Below are positions 53,463 to 62,289 of a stretch of DNA of 64,000 nt, piece by piece. How positions within the stretch are numbered: position 1 is the first letter of the stretch; every line of letters begins with the position of its first letter. Made by a program: the position numbers and the translations under genes. The DNA is taken from assembly GCA_035771175.1 (NCBI GenBank), contig CM069606.1, positions 34,192,816-34,256,815 of the forward strand. The letters are read 5' to 3'. The notes beneath the pieces are model-generated. The model did no database searches and had not been told where the DNA came from. It was given only the letters and a program-made list of their open reading frames with translations. Source of the DNA: Paratinospora sagittata (taxonomy: Eukaryota > Streptophyta > Magnoliopsida > Ranunculales > Menispermaceae).

Positions 53463-53857
53463 GTAAATGTATTGTGGCTGACTCAGTTTTGCTAAGGGTC
53501 TTACCACATAAAAGCCAAATGAGATTTGGAATGAAAGGAAAGCTCGCACCGCGATTTGTTGGACCATTAGAGATCCTTGATAGGATAGGTCCATTGGCTT
53601 ACCGATTTGCTCTACTGTCACAGTTGATAGGTGTCCGTACTATTTTCTATATATTGATGTTGAGGAAATATCTTTCAGATTCTATATATGTTATGGATAT
53701 AACTCACCTCTAAGTTGGGGAGGATACCACGTATCAAGAAGAGCAAACATGGAAGCGGAAATATAAAATGCGGAGCAGTTTTCTAGGATTGAGTATCACT
53801 GGAGGAATAGTCCGTGATTCTAAATTTCGAGGACGAAATTCCTTAAGTTGGGGAAAT
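53463..53857 (+). pseudogene. Gypsy pol C-terminal remnant
   Basis: Reads VADSVLLRVLPHKSQMRFGM, then KLAPRFVGPLEILDRIGPLA, LIGVRTIFYILMLRKY and a stop at 53711-53713. This is the conserved post-integrase tail of plant gypsy polyproteins (usual form GPFEI..VG..AYRL..HDVFHVSMLRKY). The untranslated end follows, with the polypurine-like AAGTTGGGGAAA next to the 3' LTR. An open frame from 53345 fuses LTR sequence to this tail but is a deletion artefact. Confidence 0.85.
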
Positions 53858-56082
53858 TGTAACACCCCGTAAATTTAATTAACTACATACGTTAAAGTAC
53901 ACGTATATCGAAATATATAATACACGTATTTTATACGTAAGAGCTAAATATACGTTTTAGAATACACGTATGTTATACGTAAAAGCCAAATATACGTGTG
54001 TGTGATTGAGGGTACGAAGAAAAACGAATAAAAAGATAAAATAAAAGCAAATAATGAACAGTACTTGAATAGTAAGATACTGTTCATCAAATAGTATCAC
54101 GAATAATATTGAATAGTAAGTTTACTGTTCATCAAATAGTATATGAATAAAAAAATAAAATAAAATACTATCTAAATGAACCGACGTTTCCAGGGAGGGA
54201 AAGAAGAGAAGAAGCAGAGAAGAGAAGAAGAAGAAGAAGAAGAAAAAGAAGAACGCGTGATTTTCATCAAATTCGGCTTCGCGGTAAGTGATTTTCACGC
54301 TATATCTTCGTGAAATTACTATCTAAGCTAGATGTAACCTTTCTAGCGGACTAATTTTGACTGTGGGAGCCGTTTTACGGCGTTTTAATAAATTTGAGTT
54401 TTGACCCTCAACGTGAATGAAAACCCGCTAGGAAGGTAGAAAAACACTCCCTAGACTGTCGGGACTCCGAATCTGTGGTTAGATTCGATTTCATGCGTTG
54501 TGGAGACCGTTTGACAATTTTAATACAATTTACATCTTTCGGATGAATAGTGAATAGTGCACAGTGCACAGTGAACAATAACAGTGAACAGTGAACAGTG
54601 AATAAGGCATAGTGAACAGTGAATAGTGCATAATTATAGTGAATAGTGAATAGTGTACGGTAAATGTGAATAGTGAACATTGATCAGTGATGTAAATAGT
54701 ACTGTGCACAGTGATGTGACCAGTGATGTGAACCCAATGAAACCCCGGTTTGAGTTTATAGAATCGTGAAGAACTGCATTCCGGACGTTAGAACATGATA
54801 TGTAAATATGCTTTGATAGTTTTAGTAACTAAGTATATGGTGTCGTGAAAATATGATTCGGAAATCTATTTTCACTGTTTTTTCTTGTGGAAATATCTAG
54901 ATTGACCACAGAAACGAGATAATAGTTTCTTCAATTGCTTATGAGTCCTAAATGGATTTATTATTCGTGATTTGAAGTGAGTTGAGAAATTAAAGATGGA
55001 AATAGATATGAATACATGAAATTGAATTATGGAGTGATTGTGACAGGTTAAATTAGTTGAATTTAACTTGGAGCTGGACTCGAAAGCGACGATGATTGGG
55101 TTTAAGTTGAACGTGTTGTACTGTGAGTATAGTTTTCTTGATTTGGTTCTTGTATGACATTGTACGCGTATAAGATGTTTGTTTGTATGCATGTTATATT
55201 TATATATACATTGAGTTTTATGGATAATGCAAACTGATTTTAGCAATTGGAGTTTTTAATGATGAGGCTTTGCGATTCCTCATTGTCATTTCGTTAGGAA
55301 TTAGACCCAGATGAGGTTTTGCGAGTCCTCATTGTCAGTAGGTCTGTCCTAACAAGGGTTGCGATCCTTAAAATGACTGTGAATTGGGTTATAAGAGGCT
55401 GTGTCTACCTTGTACGACCATACAAGGGTTAGACCCGCTCTCTTGCCTTGCGGAGGAGGGAGATTGTGCATTATGTTATTGAAAACTCATGCAATTTATG
55501 TTGTTGACATGTACAATATATTCGTTGAATGATGCATGTGTTGAATAAGTGTTTGAACTGATTTTAAATGTCATATTTCTCTAAATGTATATAATTGCCA
55601 TCTCAAGAACTATATTCACTGAGCTGTTGTTTGCTCACCCCATTTCCTCTAATATTTCAGGTATTGAGTCGAAGGGAAAAGGCACATCCGTGAGTGATAA
55701 TCACGTGAGCCTTCGTCTGGTATGTGTATGTATGTTTGGAGGAAATAGCTTTTGTTATTTTGATATGTATAATTATCACACACTATATATTTGTAATATC
55801 ACCTAGATGGGTTGTGTGGTAATATTATATAATGCTTGGGATGATGAAAGGAGATCATAAATATTTATCAGGTGATAATTTAATTTGTGGAATGAATGGA
55901 ATGATTATAGAGATCTATATTGGATTTGATTTGATGTGTGGTAAAAAAAAATTTCTGTAAATTTTGGGAGTATCGTGAGAGTACGTGAAGGCTGACAGTG
56001 TATTATATACTGTATATGAGTATGTATAGTGTATAGTACGCTTCCGGTCATGACGTCAGCCTACGTCAGGGGCGTCGTGACA
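53858..56082 (+). repeat. 3' LTR of the gypsy element (2225 bp)
   Basis: TGTAACACC to GTGACA. Its first ~440 bp match the 5' LTR remnant. It holds a GTGAACA/GTGAATA array (54541-54735), two ~49-bp GATGAGG-TTTGCGA units (55259-55355), a CACTGAGCTGTTGTTTGCTC motif (55616-55635) and a splice-acceptor-like TTTCAG at 55655-55660. Confidence 0.88.
54541..54735 (+). repeat. Degenerate 7-bp GTGAACA/GTGAATA array
   Basis: More than 20 near-copies of AGTGAAC or AGTGAAT with CACAGTG and GATGTGA variants, inside the gypsy 3' LTR. The complement gives the spurious open frame at 54408-54680. Confidence 0.85.
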
Positions 56083-56087
56083 GCCTA

Positions 56088-56180
56088 ACGTTGGGTGCAT
56101 GGGCTATTACTCCACTCTACGTGGATTTCAGATTGAGATACTACGATCATTAAAAAATAAAAGAAAAAAGAAAAAGATTA
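56088..56180 (+). mobile_element. SINE-like unit, 3' part
   Basis: Continues the unit cut at 53027. CTACGTGGATTTCAGATTGAG, GATCATT and an A-rich tail (56152-56180) match a typical SINE 3' end. Split by the gypsy element with duplication GCCTA. Confidence 0.55.
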
Positions 56181-56574
56181 CTATATATTTAAAGAGATAT
56201 TTTAGAAAGTGGTAAATAGATCCCATTAATGGACTATCTACACCCTAATTACTAACACAACTCCATCCTAACATACACTCTTCCTACTTCATTCAAAAAT
56301 CAAAAAATTTCTAAACTACCATTTTTCCAATCTACCCCATCCTTCGTTCTTCTTCTTCTTCTTCTCCTCTGTTTCTTCTTCTCATAAACTCCTTCACTCT
56401 ATTTGGAGTAAATCGCCTCTTGTCATCTTTGAAGAAATTTGACATTTGATCATTTGAATCGGTAAGAAATGCATGTTTTAATGCTTTTTTTTATTCACTT
56501 TTATTCATGAAATATAATATTTATGCGTGTTTTTCAATTTATTTTACGCGAAAAATAGACAAGAACGAAACTTG

Positions 56575-56641
56575 TTCCCGGGGTCGATTATGGCCGGCTG
56601 ACCCTCTTTTGTAAGAGTCGGCCTTGTTCGACAAATCCTCC

Positions 56642-56676
<35 letters not shown>

Positions 56677-56965
56677 GATACCATACATTAGAATGTATTT
56701 TGTGATAATTTTAATATGTTTTCAACCATTCCGGGCTAATTTGAGCGGAGGGGCACCGTTTTCTACTCATTACTCTCGTGTGGGGTATGACACTCCACCG
56801 CTCAAATGAGTTTGAATTGAGTGTAAACATGATAAAATTGTCATGAAATACATTCTAATGCAATATGATATATGAAAATAAAAAAAAGAAAAATAAAAAG
56901 GTCGGTCGGACATGACCAACCCTTACAAAAGAGGGTCGGCCGGTCCTCCTGTACAAGGGTCGGCC
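56575..56965. repeat. Long foldback (inverted repeat) upstream of the GTPase gene
   Basis: Arm 1 (~56581-56748) and arm 2 (~56798-56965) are inverted copies. GGCTGACCCTCTTTTGTAAG pairs with CTTACAAAAGAGGGTCGGCC (up to small mismatches), CATTAGAATGTATTT with AAATACATTCTAATG, and TTTGAGCGG with CCGCTCAAA. The loop is ~50 bp. Arm 1 carries a TAT microsatellite (56641-56676) that arm 2 lacks. No clear target duplication. It could be a MITE or a small-RNA-producing hairpin. Confidence 0.82.
56641..56676. repeat. (ATT)n microsatellite
   Basis: About twelve ATT/TAT trinucleotide units inside arm 1 of the foldback. Confidence 0.95.
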
Positions 56966-57305
56966 TCGTAGGACCAACCTCTTCATGGCAATATAAAAAA
57001 AAATTATTTTAATAATTTTAATTAAAATATTTAAAAAAGTACATAAAATAAGTCAAATGGGATGAAAGTCAATCTAGCTGCTCGCCTATTTTAAGAAGTT
57101 ATGCAAAAATGGCTACGCTGTAAACTTTTTTCAAGTACTTATGTTACATATAGTATAATTTTTATTTTTATTTTAATTAGCATTGTTTTTATATTTAAAC
57201 ATTTAATCAGAATATCTTAGGTTCAGGCTTGGAACCATTAGCTGCTCAAAAGGATAAGCTGAAAAACCGCCAAATCTCCAATTTCAACTCTGCCAGAAGC
57301 TAACA

Positions 57306-57729
57306 ATGGCAGTTCCCCAGCTCCGTCCTCCTCTTCCTCCATGCAACACTATTTCTAGGGCTTCAACGCTTTCTTCAACTTGTTTTGTTACGCCTACCTT
57401 CCACAGGTTTCCATCTCCCAACAACGCCTTTTCCTCTATTTCTTTCCGCTCATTTTCCTATCTCCCTCTCGCAGTCCAACAGAAGTTGTTGTGCCTCATG
57501 AATTCCCAAAACAATCGCTTTTTCCAGTCCGTTTTCTGCTCTTCTGATGAAGCAGAAATGTTTGAAACTGATGATGCACTACTAGAAGAAGAAGAAGAAG
57601 AAGAAGGAGATGACGAGTCTGGTGTGGACGATGAGGAAAGCGATAGTGATGATATTGTTTCGTTTGATCTTCGAGCGCTTGATGAAGAAGCTAGAGACGC
57701 TGTTAGAGAGTATGAGTTGAGTATAATAG
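57306..57729 (+). CDS. GTPase exon 1 (transit peptide, acidic linker)
   Basis: The open frame runs on to 57743, but the true exon should end at 57729, before GTATGT, leaving one base of a split glutamate codon completed by exon 2. Confidence 0.75.
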
Positions 57730-60589
57730 GTATGTTCAATTAACAGGACCACGCATTGGATTTTAGCCTCTCTTCTTTTCAACTTTGATTAACTTTTATG
57801 TAGAGAAAATGTTGTTTGGTAGTTGACGTTTACTAAGAGGTACTTATCGAGTTAGAACTTTCAGTAATTCTTCTCTTTCTAGTAGATTTTAAGTTTTCTA
57901 GCTTCTCAGAATGAGCGGGAAAAAAAAATGAATTAAGTGTACGAGTGAGTTAATATGAGCACGTTGGATTATAATCTAGTTCATCTATCTTCTTATTTCT
58001 ATTTCAGTTAATTGATTAAGGAAAAACCCCTTCCAATTTCTATCCATTTCAGCAGAAACAGAGAGAATTTGGTTTTGTTCTATTTAACACGGAGTCTACA
58101 CTGTGTTCAACTGACCTCTACTTTGATGTTGGTGATTGTCAAACACCAAAATGTATGGCAACAATCTTTTATTTTTAAATTTATTTTTTTATTTTTTTTA
58201 CATCTGTTCAAATATTTTCTTGTTCTAAATAGTCATTTAATAGACTATGATTTCAATTTAGAGATTGACCACATAGTGAATGCTGCCTACATTGAGCATA
58301 TTTGCATACCTTTACAGATAGCCGGTTTCAAGCCCAAATAAAGGAAGAGGGTTGCATTAGGTAGCTGAGAGCTAGAATAAAACTTTGTCAAATCAATTAT
58401 GACACGAATCTACTTAGCCGACCCCATGTTGTTGGAAAAAGGCTTAGTTGAGAATGATCACGTAAAAAGGCAGGATCTTAGGGTAAGGTTGGACCATATT
58501 TTACATCACGTAATGATGTAAATTTGTTTTACTTTAATCTATAATGAGTTGAAACCGAGCTTTTCTTGAACTAAATTTCATCAATTTGGCGTCTACATAT
58601 GGTGGAATTTTCACTGGATTTCATCCAAAATGTCAGAAAATATTCCTAATTGTTTAAGAGACAAAAAAGTTAGAAAAATCAATTGGGTTTGGAGTTGAAA
58701 TATGAACTCTAGTGTGCACAAAAAACTACCTTATTTTGAGAAATATTAAAAATAGAGGAATAAGAAAAGAACCAATATGCTATTGAATGTTCTCTGAACC
58801 TACTTTTCAGTTTTCATTGAATCAAGTCTCACTATGTTTTGATATTAACTACATGCTGGTCTGGTTGAAAATTAGCCTAAACATTGAAATAGTAGACTTT
58901 AGAAATTCTCCTAGTAGGTTCGTTAAGGTGTTTGAACATGAGATTTCAACCATTGAAAGTATCCTTTTGAAAAAAAAGACTAGGAAATTTAATTCACATA
59001 TTCACTGAATAGATTTTTTGACTTATATACTTTTAAATGTCTATAAAACTTTAAAAGATAGAATTAGAAATAAACATATACGAGAAATGGTAAGAGTAGC
59101 CCAAATTGAAGATAAAACGAGAGAAAACTGATTAAGGTGGTTTGGATATATACAACAAAAAACCTTTAGATGCTCTAGTTAGGTAGAGTGATCTTTTAAC
59201 ATGGATAGAAATAATTACTTAAGATATGACTATTTGTAATTTGAATGTTGACTTAGCCCTGGATAGAGCAGAGTGGAGAAAACATATTTATGTAGCCGAC
59301 CCCATGTAGTTGGAAAAGGCTTAGTTGAGTTTAGTTGAGTATTTTTAAATGTTTGTATGCTTTCTGCCCTGAAACATCAGCCTGTGATTCTTTATTTAAT
59401 TGATTAAGAAAATGACCTTATTTTGAGCTAACATTCCCAGAGAAGTAACGCTATATGCCTAGTATGCAGAAAACTCATTTCATTTATGAATTTTCTAATG
59501 TAAGTTTGTAACTGGGCCATTGACTCAATTAGCATTCACTGAAACTAAATAATCTTAAATAAAAATAATAAATCGACTTAGAAAATAGAAAGTTTCATAA
59601 AAATTATGAAGTATTATTTTGTTTGAAAAGACTTAAATATCAAGTTTCAAATTTCTGATATTATTTAATACTGTCATGGGTAGAAATTATATATGAACTA
59701 TATAGGAAACACTAAAGTGCTTAAAAATAGATAGCTTTAATAATGTAAATCATAAACTACATTTATGCTTGGCCTTCTCGCCACAAGAATCATTGGAGGG
59801 TTGTGTTCTTTGAAATTATTTGGTGTGTTTGGAAAGAAAGGAATCTGAGAATCTTCCATGGCAAGGATACAAATGTAGAGTCTGTTTGGGAGTCTACTCA
59901 TCACATGGCTTCTTTATGGATTAGTGCTTCTAAATTGTCTGATTGTCTCTTGGTTATACGTTTGGGGAGTGGTTGAGGGACTGGGAGTCTATTTTGCATT
60001 GTAATTAGTCATCACCATAGGGACTTCTCGTCCCTTGGGCCAGTTTTGTACTCTTTTTGCTATTAGTATAATCTTGCTTTCTTGTTTCTTGTCAAAAAAA
60101 AAAAAAAAAAAATCTTTTAATGTAATGGTAATGGAAATGTTGAGGTATGGACTGTGAGACCTCATGCCCTATCCTAGTTCACACCTTCATGGGCACTAAC
60201 ATTAGGCTTTGGCCCAGCATGTTTGGTTTGGGTCCATTGGTTGGGGATTGGCGTGTGACAATTTGTTACTTGTATATCTTTCAAATACAAAATTTAAAAT
60301 TTCCTTTGCCATATCATATACTATGAAGTGGCTGCATGAAAGAGTGTAAAGTAGTCCTACAGATAAAACCCTTTTCTCCTCCATTTGTTGCACATGAGCA
60401 TTTATATTGATCACATGCAGTTCGAAGTGTTTTTAGAGTGTTGTTCATCTATTTGAACTATAAGATTTCCTGATCCACTTCTAAAACCTAAACCTATTTT
60501 CTTTTTCATGTTTTCAGAAGATAAGATAAATGATCGAAAAGACATACTTGGAAAGCAAAAGGGACGGAGGAGCTCACGTAGAAATGTCA
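57306..60589 (+). CDS. Probable chloroplast Der/EngA-type double GTPase, first two exons
   Basis: Exon 1 is 57306-57729 and exon 2 is 60518-60589 (donor GTATGT at 57730; acceptor TTTTCAG ending 60517; donor GTAAG at 60590). Exon 1 begins with a Ser/Pro/Thr-rich, acid-poor stretch (residues 1-~60) that looks like a plastid transit peptide. An acidic region follows (EEEEEEEGDDESGVDDEESD), then DLRALDEEARDAVREYELSI, then in exon 2 EDKINDRKDILGKQKGRRSS. This order matches my recollection of the N-terminus of plant Der-like GTPases (Arabidopsis EMB2738 type), which act in plastid ribosome assembly. The G domains are not in the window and should lie right of it. The start is the first ATG (ACAATGGC). 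Assignment rests on the linker only. Confidence 0.68.
58316..58470 (+). mobile_element. RTE-type LINE fragment
   Basis: AGATAGCCGGTTTCAAGCCC, AAAGGAAGAGGGTTGCATTA and GCCGACCCCATG-TGTTGG are hallmark words of plant RTE LINE ORF ends and 3' termini. It lies in GTPase intron 1, + sense. Confidence 0.7.
59030..59345 (+). mobile_element. RTE-type LINE 3' end
   Basis: Contains the RT tail words GAGAAATGGTAAGAG, AAGGTGGTTTGG and LALDRAEWRK (near 59250), and ends with GCCGACCCCATGTAGTTGG, AAAAGGCTTAGTTGAG and TTTAGTTGAGT, the short repeated 3' terminus typical of RTE. In GTPase intron 1. Confidence 0.75.
59765..60111 (+). mobile_element. L1-type LINE tail with poly(A)
   Basis: Reads the L1 ORF2 C-terminus (FFEIIWCVWKERNLRIFHG, SLWISAS), then the 3' UTR and poly(A) at 60093-60111. 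It is 5' truncated. An imperfect match between sequences near 59735 and 60112 may be the duplication but is not convincing. Confidence 0.78.
60518..60589 (+). CDS. GTPase exon 2
   Basis: Seventy-two bases giving EDKINDRKDILGKQKGRRSS then RRNV. It has a good acceptor (TTTTCAG) and donor (GTAAG). It is too short to show as an open frame. The next exon is not visible before the window ends. Confidence 0.65.
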
Positions 60590-62289
60590 GTAAGAATTTA
60601 TCATTGGCTTCTTCTCCAAAAAAAAAAGAAAAGAATTTATCATTAGGCTAAAAAATGTCACTAAATACATTATTAGTCCAAGTAGTTTGCTGTTTCATTT
60701 GAATTGCATGAGGCCATGAGCAAAGAAATCCACTGATGAATGGGGGTTCACAAAAATCGTTTATCTAGAAGACTATAGTTGCAACTTGCAAGTCATGCAT
60801 GTCAGCATTTGATCAGAAATTTACTTGGTAGTTTCCGCTCTAAGTGTCCATGTTGGTCCTTAGCGTACATACTATAGGGTTTTGTTCCAAGTACACGGTC
60901 TTAGCATTAAAAGATTTATGATGCCATACCACTTCCTCCCCCTCTTATGGAAATAAGTAGAGAATAACGAAGATGTTGATTGGACACATAACTACAACAC
61001 ACACCATGGCCACCAAGAAAGGGAAAGAACAAAAAAAAAAAAAAAGAGTGGTAGAAAAAGGGTGCAGCATATGGAAAATTCGATGGATTTAAGGAATCTT
61101 ATCGTTCGCCAATGACTTGAGACAAATTGAAATGCATTGGCTTTTTATGGCGTCATTTTGTATTTCCATTTTTAATGTCAGCCATCAGCTAGTGTTTGAG
61201 TTATTTAACAGTCATTTGTCTTGATTATGAATAGCCTAAGATAAAGTTTGTGGAAGTGAAGCTAATAAAAGAAGTCCTATGGCACTAGGCATATGGCCCT
61301 AATGCCTAATAACCAAGGATAATTCTTTAGGTCATTTTACCACGAGTTTAGACGCGGTATTTGTGAGACATGATATGCTCTTTTTGTTTTAACTTTTAAC
61401 ATATATTAACATATTGGCGTGTGCACGGGTCATATTGGTTCGGTTTTGACAAAAAACTATTAACCTGACATCCATCATCAGGCTACTGAAATCTATGCTC
61501 AAGATAGACCTGAACAAAAGTTGAGGTATTGCATACTTGACCAAATTGACTACTAGGCTGGCTCGGTTGGGTGGTCGGGTTGATAACAAATACAGGGACC
61601 CAATGCAGAAATTTAAATCAAACATTGTTTTTTCTCTTGTAGCTGAATGAGATTGAGGAATTAAATTGAGAAAGGGGAGGGGAGTGTGAATTTTACAGAG
61701 GGAGAGAGCACTTGCTCCCCCTTGCACCCATTGTGGACTAAATGGGAGAGCTTCCCCTCCCTTAGTCCCACTTTAGCAAAGATTGTGGAATGGGAGAGGG
61801 GGGTTGTGGGTTTTTTTATAGGGGGAGAGCTCCCTCTCTCCTCTTGTCCCTGATGTCACGAGCACTTGTTCCACTAGTAGCTCATGGGACAATGGAGAAA
61901 CTTCTCCATGAGGAGCTTGTGGGACAATCGTGTGGATTTATGGATGAGATGGGGGAGCTTCCCCAATGGCCGCATGTAACTTGTGGGACTATTAGGAAGC
62001 TCCCCCTTTGTCCCACGAGTCATGGGAGGGAGCTTCTCCCCTTGATGAATGCCAAAGTTGCCTTCCCTGTCCTAAACAATGAGTAGAGGGGTCTCCATTC
62101 ATGGAGGCCCAATAAAAACAAATCTTTTTTAGTTTATTTAGAGCATTTTTTTTTTAATGTTTTAAAATGAATGGATCAGATATACTTAGGGTGAAAATAT
62201 TTAAACCCGATGTTGTAACCTATAACTATGGTATCCAGGCTCTTTACTTTAGCCCAATGTACTCGTGTTGACACTTAATGATACGGAAA
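60590..62289. other. Intron 2 of the GTPase gene, no host gene seen
   Basis: AT-rich to 61640. Then 61680-62090 is a purine-rich tract with degenerate repeats of GGGAGCTTCCCC and GTGGGACAAT words on both strands, resembling decayed LTR or SINE sequence. Its open frame at 61790-62086 lacks protein-like composition. No exon encoding the G1 motif was found. Confidence 0.45.

Larger units (their letters stand above)
53028..56082 (+). mobile_element. Ty3/gypsy element with large internal deletion
   Basis: Starts TGTAACACCCCG at 53028 and ends GTCGTGACA at 56082, flanked by a perfect 5-bp duplication GCCTA (53023-53027, 56083-56087). It keeps ~435 bp of the 5' LTR, a ~250-bp remnant of the pol C-terminus, the polypurine stretch and a full 3' LTR of 2225 bp. 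Primer site, gag, protease, RT, RNase H and most of integrase are deleted. The LTR type and pol tail suggest a chromovirus of the Tekay/Del kind. Confidence 0.88.

Noticed and set aside
53345..53713. A 122-codon open frame that looks like a basic nuclear protein fused to a conserved domain
   Set aside because: Its first third is LTR sequence (the GAAGAAG tract) and the rest is the gypsy pol tail; the fusion results from the internal deletion.
57458..57739. Minus-strand poly-Ser frame
   Set aside because: Reverse shadow of the acidic GAAGAAGAA stretch in GTPase exon 1.
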